From Polyangiaceae bacterium (GTDB taxonomy: Bacteria; Myxococcota_A; Polyangia; Polyangiales; Polyangiaceae), in the NCBI GenBank assembly GCA_015075635.1, contig JABTUA010000001.1:310001-374000 (forward strand): a stretch of 64,000 bases of DNA, written 5' to 3'. A program made the position numbers and the translations under genes. The notes beneath the pieces were generated by a model. The model had not been told where the DNA came from, made no database searches, and saw nothing but the letters and a program-made list of their open reading frames with translations. Positions 50,780 through 56,911 of the stretch are shown in pieces (within the stretch, counting starts at the first letter, position 1; each line of letters begins with the position of its first letter).

Positions 50780-50806
50780 TCGCTGTCTTGGCGTGAGCAG
50801 ATCGCG
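50780..50806 (+). repeat. 27-bp direct repeat, copy 2
   Basis: This is the exact copy of the element at 47817, in the same orientation, 14 bases after the stop of the Cys-rich lipoprotein gene. Each copy sits just behind a stop codon. Confidence 0.9.
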
Positions 50807-50837
50807 ATCCGCCACTGAGGCCGAGACCCACGAGAAT

Positions 50838-50876
50838 GCCGGCGAGGCCGGCGCACTCCCCCCGCCAGGTGGGAGT
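50838..50876. terminator. Two GC-rich hairpins between convergent genes
   Basis: GCCGGC (50838-50843) and GCCGGC (50847-50852) form a 6-bp stem around GAG. ACTCCC (50855-50860) pairs with GGGAGT (50871-50876) around a 10-base loop. They lie in the 202-base region between the lipoprotein gene (stop 50765) and the convergent PEGA gene (stop 50968), where termination is needed. Confidence 0.45.
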
Positions 50877-50967
50877 TGTCGCCGGACGTGTCCTGTCAGC
50901 GTCCCGACAAGAACCCTGAAGAATGCCGGGCGTGGCGGCGAACTCGGGGCGTAGAAAGACACCGGAG

Positions 50968-51960
50968 TCAGAAGCGGCCGAAAGCGGCCACGCCACCGCT
51001 GCCCGGACCGACTGCGGGCGCTACGTAGTAGCCGGCCTTGGGAGCCGACGACTTCTGGGTCAGCAGCATCGTGGCTGCGATCCCGACGCCGACCACGCCC
51101 ACGCCCACGCCGACCATGGACAGCGTGTTGTAGGTCTTGGCGTCGTCATAGGTGCTCTGCTTCTCCGGCGGGCAGCTGTTGCCACCCGGGCCGCAAGCGT
51201 CCTCGAGCTCGCTCACCTTGCCCTGCTTCATCAGGAAGAACACTCCTCCAGCGGCCAGGCCCGCGACGCCGACGCCACCGATGATCCAGGGCAGCGCGCC
51301 GCCGGACTTCTTCGCCGGTCCCTGATCCTTCTCGGCCGGCTTCTCGACGGCGCCCGCGGGAGCCGGGGCTTCCGCGGGGAACTCGATCACCAGCTCCTTG
51401 GCGTCGCCTTCCGCCAGGCTGACGGTCTCGGAGAAGCGGGTCGTCTCACCCAGCTTCACCTCGACCAGGTGCGGCCCCGGATCGAACGGCATCGGGCTGC
51501 CCAGGCTGTTCTCGCCGACGGAGACGCCGTCGATCTCGATGCGCCCGCTGGTGGCGCTCTTGCCACGCGTGACCGTGAGCTTGGGGATGCGCGCCTTGAG
51601 CTGCACGATGCGCTCCTCGACCTCCCTCACGAAGCTCGGGTCCACGCTGGCGGCTTCCTGCATCGCGAGCTCGTAGCCCCCGAGCGCGGTCAAGAGCTTG
51701 CCCAGCTTCTCTTCGCAGAAGCCGATGTGGTAGCGCACCTGCGGCGTCATGCGCACCTGCCCCACTTCACGGAAGGCCTCGAGCGCCTGCGTGTAGTTGC
51801 CGGCCTGCTCCAGCTCCGTCGCCTGCTGGAAGCGAGCGCGCGCCTTCGCGAGCTCTTGCTTGGTGGGTGCCGCCCAGGCCGGGCCCGCGGGCGCGCCGAG
51901 CAGCGCGGCGATGACCAGGCAACCGGTGACGCGCGCGCGGATTCGCGAGGTTTTCGCCAT
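50968..51960 (-). CDS. Exported protein with TPR-like helices, PEGA domain and two membrane helices
   Basis: The 330-residue product has a signal peptide (about 1-30). TPR-like helices follow (about 32-120: ARFQQATELEQAGNYTQALEAF, then YHIGFCEEKLGK), then a PEGA-like beta domain (about 125-195: GRIEIDGVSVGENSLG...GPHLVEVKL). A linker leads to two membrane helices (about 223-245 and 280-305) and a short Gly-rich tail. PEGA domains are small surface-layer-like domains, often seen with kinases and TPR in myxobacteria. The protein is predicted to be envelope-anchored with the TPR/PEGA part in the periplasm. It diverges from the protease gene by 144 bases. Confidence 0.82.
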   Translation of the reverse strand: MAKTSRIRARVTGCLVIAALLGAPAGPAWAAPTKQELAKARARFQQATELEQAGNYTQALEAFREVGQVRMTPQVRYHIGFCEEKLGKLLTALGGYELAMQEAASVDPSFVREVEERIVQLKARIPKLTVTRGKSATSGRIEIDGVSVGENSLGSPMPFDPGPHLVEVKLGETTRFSETVSLAEGDAKELVIEFPAEAPAPAGAVEKPAEKDQGPAKKSGGALPWIIGGVGVAGLAAGGVFFLMKQGKVSELEDACGPGGNSCPPEKQSTYDDAKTYNTLSMVGVGVGVVGVGIAATMLLTQKSSAPKAGYYVAPAVGPGSGGVAAFGRF

Positions 51961-52017
51961 GACGATCTCGCATGGTAGCGCAGCTCGGATACCGCGGACG
52001 AAATGGCGCCAAGGTGC

Positions 52018-52038
52018 GCAACCTACCTACCTGGTTGC
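52018..52038. promoter_or_regulatory. Inverted repeat between divergent genes
   Basis: GCAACC (52018-52023) pairs with GGTTGC (52033-52038) around 9 bases. It lies in the divergent region between the PEGA gene (start 51960) and the protease gene (start 52105), so it could be a shared operator. The 6-bp arms make chance plausible. Confidence 0.3.
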
Positions 52039-52104
52039 AGGCGGTGCTTGATGCGACACTGCACGAGTCCGGGGGGAGTCGTCCTTTCTCGAGCGGTACC
52101 CACG

Positions 52105-53622
52105 ATGAACCGACACGTTCGCTTGCTTGGGCTCTCCTTCATCCTCGCGGCCTGCTCGGGCGAACGCCCCGCCGAGCCCGATCCGGCCACGACCTCCGGT
52201 GAGATCGTCGGCGGCGTGGACGACACGACGCACACCAACGTCGTCATGCTCGCCAACCCGGGCGGCTCGTGTACGGCCTCGCTGATCGCGCCGAACCTGG
52301 TGCTCACGGCGCGCCATTGCGTCGCGCAGAACGTCACCCAGGGCATCGGCTGCGACATCAACGGCAACTCGACCAACGGCGACCACGTCGGCAACAACTA
52401 CGCCGCGGCGAACTTGAAGGTGTTCACGGGTCAGAGCCCGCAGTTCTGGGGCACGCCGGTGGCCGTGGGCGCGCAGCTCTTCACGGTGCAGAGCAAGAAC
52501 CTCTGCAACAACGACATCGCGCTCCTGGTGCTCAACAAGGCGGTGACCAGCGCCCCGCCGCTGAAGATTCGCCGCGACTACCCGCCGCAGATCGGCGAGC
52601 TGGTGACCGCGGTCGGCTACGGCGCCATCAACGACAACTCCCAGGGCTCCGGCAAGCGGCGCATGCGCGCCAACGTGCCGGTGCGGAGCGTGGGCAAGGA
52701 CTGGAACGAGCTCACCGGCGAAGGCGAGCTGGCCACGGGACAGGCGGTCTGCTCGGGGGACTCCGGCGGCCCGATCTTGTCGGCGGGCGGCGCCGTGATC
52801 GGCATCGCGTCACGCGTGTCCAAATGCACCGATCCGAACGCCACCGCCAAATACGTGCGCCTGGACTACCACAAGGATCTGATCAACCAGGCCTTCGCCG
52901 CCGCGGCCGCCTCGCCCACGCTCGAGACCGGCACGGGCACGCCCATCGTTCCCAAGGCCACCGGCGAGGGCCCGTGCACGACCGGAGCGCAGTGCCAGTC
53001 GTTCTTGTGCGCGCCGGCCGGCTACTGCACCGACTTCTGCACCTCGAGCTCGTGTCCCACGGGGTACGTCTGCCAGGACATGAGCTTCCCGATGTTCACC
53101 CAGCCGGTGAAGGCGTGCGCTCCGCTCGGCGGTGGCACCGCCTGCGAGACGTGCCGCAACAGCGAGTGCCCGACGGTGGTGTCGGACTGCTTGGGCACCA
53201 ACGCCTGCAAGGCCGCGCTCGCTTGCGCCGATGCCTGCACCGACGCCGCCTGCCTGGCCGACTGCAAGACGACCAACGCGCTGGGCTGGGACGCCTACGA
53301 GTCGGTCGCGTATTGCGTGTGCAACAGCTCGTGCACGAGCGCCTGCAGCAACCATTGCGCGACTGGTAGCGGCGGCAGCGGCGGTAGCGCCGGCGCCGGT
53401 GGCGCTCCCCCGGCAGGCGGCGGCAGCAGCGGAGCCGGCGCGGTCGGCGGCGCACCCGCGGGTGGCGGCGGCACCAGCGCGGGAAGCGGCGGCAATCCCC
53501 AGCAGACCAGCGACTCCGGCAGCTCCGGCGGCTGCGGCGTGTCGCGCTCGAGCAGCGGCTCGAGCGCCTGGCTCGCCCTGGCTCTGGCGGGCCTCGCGGT
53601 GCTGCGACGACGCCGTCGGTGA
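52105..53622 (+). CDS. Trypsin-like serine protease with lipobox and MYXO-CTERM tail
   Basis: The 505-residue product has a lipobox LAAC (Cys17) and an S1 family peptidase domain (about 32-270): IVGG start, the catalytic His in LTARHC, Asp in NNDIALLVL and Ser in GDSGGP, all in the proper order. The region after it is Cys-rich (about 290-415), then a Gly/Ala-rich linker, and the last 35 residues contain SGGCGVSR, a hydrophobic helix WLALALAGLAVL and RRRRR. The last three features make a MYXO-CTERM sorting signal, which implies cell-surface anchoring after processing. An N-terminal lipobox plus a C-terminal sorting tail on one chain is unusual. It should cleave peptides outside the cell after activation at IVGG. 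Confidence 0.88.
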   Translation: MNRHVRLLGLSFILAACSGERPAEPDPATTSGEIVGGVDDTTHTNVVMLANPGGSCTASLIAPNLVLTARHCVAQNVTQGIGCDINGNSTNGDHVGNNYAAANLKVFTGQSPQFWGTPVAVGAQLFTVQSKNLCNNDIALLVLNKAVTSAPPLKIRRDYPPQIGELVTAVGYGAINDNSQGSGKRRMRANVPVRSVGKDWNELTGEGELATGQAVCSGDSGGPILSAGGAVIGIASRVSKCTDPNATAKYVRLDYHKDLINQAFAAAAASPTLETGTGTPIVPKATGEGPCTTGAQCQSFLCAPAGYCTDFCTSSSCPTGYVCQDMSFPMFTQPVKACAPLGGGTACETCRNSECPTVVSDCLGTNACKAALACADACTDAACLADCKTTNALGWDAYESVAYCVCNSSCTSACSNHCATGSGGSGGSAGAGGAPPAGGGSSGAGAVGGAPAGGGGTSAGSGGNPQQTSDSGSSGGCGVSRSSSGSSAWLALALAGLAVLRRRRR

Positions 53623-53623
53623 G

Positions 53624-54079
53624 CTAGCTGCACGAACCCGCGCACTTGGCGTCCGCGCAGCCGATGGCGGCGTCGTATTCGTCTCTGCCGGCCGGGTGCT
53701 GCGCCGCGCAGTCCGCGATGCAGCTCTCGACTCCCGCGTCGCCCGCGTCGCCCGGCAAGAGCGCGCAGGCGAGGATGCAGTTCACGTAGCCGTCGTCGCA
53801 GTCGGGGTCGGAGTAGCAGACGTTGATCAGAGCGCAGCACTCCGCCTCCGCACACGCGTTGCAGGCCGCGTCCTGAGACGAGTACGGCTTCTGGAGCTGG
53901 CAGGCGGGCGCGTCGGTGCCGGTGTCGGCGGGACTACCACCTTGACCGATGGTCTGGCCCCCGCTGCCTCCCTCAGCGCCTGCCGATCCACCGCTGGCGG
54001 TACTACCGGCGGTCGAGCTGGCGTCCGACGCGCAGGCTGAAGCAGAGACCACGGCGAGGCCAATCCAGGCGAAGCGCAT
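53624..54079 (-). CDS. Small Cys-rich lipoprotein
   Basis: The 151-residue product has a lipobox ASAC (Cys16), a Gly/Ser/Ala linker (to about 55) and a 95-residue Cys domain of twelve or more Cys with CNACAEAECCALINVC, CILACALLPG and CIADCAAQH. The spacing resembles the Cys-helix domain in the protease at 52105 (CETCRNSECPTVVSDC, then CADACTDAACLADC). It is probably secreted to the outer membrane. It ends 1 base after the protease stop on the opposite strand and diverges from the next lipoprotein gene, so the three are closely packed. The start ATG at 54079 has a weak Shine-Dalgarno sequence. Confidence 0.7.
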   Translation of the reverse strand: MRFAWIGLAVVSASACASDASSTAGSTASGGSAGAEGGSGGQTIGQGGSPADTGTDAPACQLQKPYSSQDAACNACAEAECCALINVCYSDPDCDDGYVNCILACALLPGDAGDAGVESCIADCAAQHPAGRDEYDAAIGCADAKCAGSCS

Positions 54080-54127
54080 TGGAACGCACCTATCCCATGC
54101 TACCGTGAGCGCAGGCGAGGGCGAAAA

Positions 54128-54943
54128 ATGGCTATGCGAACAATCCTTGGCGGTTTGTGTGTGATCAGCGCGGTGGTCTTGGTCGGCGCCTGCGGCGGCG
54201 ACGACGAGAAGGAGTCCAGCAGCACCGGCGGCAGCTCGTCGGGTGGCGCGTCGACCGGCGGCAGCTCGTCGGGTGGCGCGTCGACCGGCGGCAGCGGAGG
54301 CGGCACCGCGGGCGCGGGCGGCGGCACCGCGGGCGCGGGCGGCGGCACCGCGGGCGCGGGCGGCGGCACCGCGGGCGCGGGCGGCGGCACCGCGGGCGCG
54401 GGCGGCGCGGGAACCGGTGGCGCGGGAACTGGCGGCGCGGGAACTGGTGGCGCACCAGGAACCTGTCCGGGTCAGGCACCGCAAGACGGCCAGAACTGCA
54501 CCTCGGTGGGCTTGAACTGTCCGTACGGCAACGAGCAGTGCACCTGCGTCGTGGGCCAAGGCGGGCCGGACTGGCAGTGCAACCAATGCCCCGCGACCAA
54601 GCCGGCCGAGGACTCGCAGTGCCAGGGGGGCGGCTCGCGCTGCACCTACGGCGCCGACAAATGCCTGTGCTTCGGCCAGACCTGGAACTGCCCGACCTGC
54701 CCGGGAACGGCGCCGGCCGACAACTCCCAGTGCACGTCGCAGCAGTCCGGCCTGCAGTGCACCTACGGCACGACGTTCTGTTCCTGCTTCGGCGGCGACT
54801 GGAACTGCAACGCGCCGAACCCGAACGGTTGTCCGGGCCAGGAGCCGAACCCCGGCGCGAGCTGCACGCTGCCGCAGACCACCGCGTGCAGCTACGGCAA
54901 CACGACCTGCTACTGCATCGGCGGCCAGTTCTACTGCAACTGA
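54128..54943 (+). CDS. Lipoprotein with four CTYG-type Cys repeats
   Basis: The 271-residue product has a lipobox VGAC (Cys22), a Gly/Thr/Ala linker of perfect repeats to about residue 112, then four Cys repeats of about 40 residues. Each follows C-P-x-P...C...C-x-YG-x3-C-x-C...W-x-C, for example CPGTAPADNSQC with CTYGTTFCSCF and DWNC; the last copy has FYC for WxC. The same unit occurs once in the lipoprotein at 33384. The fold is unknown to me; disulfides are likely. The linker will act as a flexible stalk. GAGGG precedes the ATG. It stands alone on its strand. Confidence 0.72.
   Translation: MAMRTILGGLCVISAVVLVGACGGDDEKESSSTGGSSSGGASTGGSSSGGASTGGSGGGTAGAGGGTAGAGGGTAGAGGGTAGAGGGTAGAGGAGTGGAGTGGAGTGGAPGTCPGQAPQDGQNCTSVGLNCPYGNEQCTCVVGQGGPDWQCNQCPATKPAEDSQCQGGGSRCTYGADKCLCFGQTWNCPTCPGTAPADNSQCTSQQSGLQCTYGTTFCSCFGGDWNCNAPNPNGCPGQEPNPGASCTLPQTTACSYGNTTCYCIGGQFYCN
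54299..54403 (+). repeat. Five perfect tandem 21-bp repeats (GGTAGAG)
   Basis: The unit GGCGGCACCGCGGGCGCGGGC is repeated five times and encodes GGTAGAG in the lipoprotein linker. Two 27-bp copies (GSSSGGAST) lie just upstream. This is a slippage-prone in-frame array. Confidence 0.9.
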
Positions 54944-55057
54944 GCGCGGCGCACCTGCGCCCAGAGCTCGCACGGGTCGAATGGAAGGATTCGGCCCGTG
55001 CGACGGCGCGTGACGCTTTGTTGACCGGCGCCGCTCGAGCGCCGTTCAATTTCGCGC

Positions 55058-55678
55058 GTGGCGGATCTGCTCGAACCGGCGACCAGCGCGCGCGCTCGCT
55101 GTCGCGGCTGCGGTGAGAAGATCGAGAAGGGCGAGCTGCGCTTCGGCGAGGTCCTGCCGAACCCGTTCGGCGAGGGCGACGCGACCTTCTGGTTTCACCT
55201 GGTCTGCGCCGCCTGCATGCGCAGCGAGAAGATCCTGCCGTTGCTCTCCGAGCGGGTCCCCGACCGCGCTCGGCTCGAGCAAGTGGCAGAAGTCGGCGTG
55301 GCGCACCCGCGCACGACGCGGCTCCTCCGCGCGGAGCGCTCGCCCTCGGGACGGGCCCGCTGCCGCTCTTGCCGGCAGCTGATCGAGAGCGGCGCTTGGC
55401 GGCTGTCCCTCGGCATCTTCGACGAGGGCCGGATGGAGCCCATCGGCTTCATCCACGCGGAGTGCGCGGCCAGCTACTTCGAGACCGGCAACCTCCTCGG
55501 CCGCATCCTGCTGCTCTGCCCCGAGCTCGGGGAGGACGCGCGCGAGGAGATCTCGCTCCGACTGGCCGCGCCGCCTCCGGCGGCGGGCGAGCCGCCCTTG
55601 GCCTCGGCGGACGCCGCCCCGCCCTTGGCGAAGACCCAGGGCGCCGAGCCCAGGGCTCGAGCCAAGCGCGCGCGCTGA
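55058..55678 (+). CDS. Protein with two PARP-type-like zinc fingers
   Basis: The 206-residue product has two Cys-Cys...His-Cys sets. The first has C15-x2-C18 and H47-x2-C50 (ARCRGCGEKIEKGELRFG...FWFHLVC), the second C102-x2-C105 and H133-x2-C136 (RCRSCRQLIESG...FIHAEC). Motif, spacing and the GELRFG/FHxxC pattern resemble PARP-type zinc fingers that bind nicked DNA in eukaryotes; a few bacterial cases are known in Myxococcota. The C-terminal 40 residues are Ala/Pro/Arg-rich with no further domain. There is no catalytic ADP-ribosyltransferase domain. Start: GTG at 55058 without a clear Shine-Dalgarno sequence. DNA or other nucleic-acid binding is inferred. Confidence 0.72.
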   Translation: MADLLEPATSARARCRGCGEKIEKGELRFGEVLPNPFGEGDATFWFHLVCAACMRSEKILPLLSERVPDRARLEQVAEVGVAHPRTTRLLRAERSPSGRARCRSCRQLIESGAWRLSLGIFDEGRMEPIGFIHAECAASYFETGNLLGRILLLCPELGEDAREEISLRLAAPPPAAGEPPLASADAAPPLAKTQGAEPRARAKRAR

Positions 55679-55764
55679 GCGCACACCTGTGCGGCGCGCT
55701 GCACGGTCGAGGTCGCGATCTGGGCAAATTGGCCGTGGCACGGCGAATGCACACCTCGGGCGGC

Positions 55765-56910
55765 ATGCGAACGCACCAGCTGGGATTCGGGATGTTGCTC
55801 TTGTCGCTTCTGGCACCGGGCTGCGGCGATGCCGAGCCGGAGGAGGTCACCGCGAGCGAGCTCCGCGTCGGAACCTTCAACTCCGGGCTCGCGCTCCACT
55901 ACGAGGACTGGGTGACCGAACGCGAGCCGGTGGTGGCGGCAGCCCTCGCCAGCGAGGCGGCCAGCCTGGACGTGCTCTGCGTGCAAGAGTACTGGCTCGG
56001 CGACCACTGGCAGAACCTGGTCGCCACCGTCGCCGCGGAGCTGCCCCACGCCGTGCGCCGACCACCGAATCCGGGTGACGAGCCGAAGTGCACGGCGGCC
56101 GAAGCGGGCCCGTTGCTCGACTGCGTCAAGGTCGAGTGCTCGACCGCCTCCGGGTCGGAGCTCTTGGGCTGCGCGCTCGACAAGTGCAGCGCAGAGACCA
56201 ACTCGCTGAGCGGCGGCTGCGCCGACTGCTTGATCCAGAACATCGCGAAGCCCGTGGACGAGCTGTACGCAGCCTGCGTGGACCCGAGCGCAGGTGGCGG
56301 CGACACGGCGCTCTACGGGGGCGAGCACGATCCGGGGCTCTTGCTGCGCACCGAACCGCTCGAGACGGACTCCCTGGCGCTCAGCGCATACTTCGTGCGC
56401 GCCGCGGTGCTGTACGCGAAGCTGCCGCGACCGAGCGGCGAGCCGGTGCACGTGTTCTGCACGCACTTCGGCTCCGAGCTCGACGGCATCGGCTACCAGG
56501 GGCCCCACGGCAGCTGGGAAGGCGAGCACGCCCAACAGGTCGCCGAGCTCCTCGCCTACATCCAAGCCAAGGCGCCCTCGGGACCAGTGCTCGTGCTCGG
56601 CGACTTGAACACCGGACCGGAGCAGGCGGGGCTGAGCGGAGAGTGGCCGGCGCACTTCACGCCGCTGCTCGAGTCGGGTCTCGAGTGCCCCGCGCTCCAG
56701 GCCGAAGCGCCGCCGTGCACGCTGTGCCCAGACAACAGCTTCCGGTCCGATACGTCCTCGCCGCGGCTGATCGATCACGTGCTGGTGCGCGGGCTCGAGG
56801 CGCGAGACATCGCAGTCTTCGCCAACACGCCTGCGACCGTCAGCGTAGAGGGCAAACCCCAGAGCATGAGCCTGTCCGACCACTACGGGCTGCGCGCCAG
56901 GGTGCGCTGA
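55765..56910 (+). CDS. Lipoprotein of the endonuclease/exonuclease/phosphatase fold
   Basis: The 381-residue product has a lipobox APGC (Cys20) and an EEP (DNase I-like) domain with the family motifs in order: VGTFNSGLA, VLCVQEYW (catalytic Glu), FCTHFGSELD, LVLGDLNTGP (Asp/Asn) and SDHYGL (His). It should act on phosphodiester or phosphomonoester substrates outside the inner membrane; a sphingomyelinase- or nuclease-like role is possible. Between the QE and THFG motifs there is an inserted Cys-rich segment (about 100-175) not normal for the fold. An ATG at 55747 is an alternative start. It converges with the cytochrome gene with 1 base between the stops. Confidence 0.82.
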   Translation: MRTHQLGFGMLLLSLLAPGCGDAEPEEVTASELRVGTFNSGLALHYEDWVTEREPVVAAALASEAASLDVLCVQEYWLGDHWQNLVATVAAELPHAVRRPPNPGDEPKCTAAEAGPLLDCVKVECSTASGSELLGCALDKCSAETNSLSGGCADCLIQNIAKPVDELYAACVDPSAGGGDTALYGGEHDPGLLLRTEPLETDSLALSAYFVRAAVLYAKLPRPSGEPVHVFCTHFGSELDGIGYQGPHGSWEGEHAQQVAELLAYIQAKAPSGPVLVLGDLNTGPEQAGLSGEWPAHFTPLLESGLECPALQAEAPPCTLCPDNSFRSDTSSPRLIDHVLVRGLEARDIAVFANTPATVSVEGKPQSMSLSDHYGLRARVR

Positions 56911-56911
56911 G

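Noticed and set aside
47817..50806. 27-bp repeats as insertion-sequence ends
   Set aside because: They are direct, not inverted, repeats, and the enclosed gene is a lipoprotein, not a transposase.
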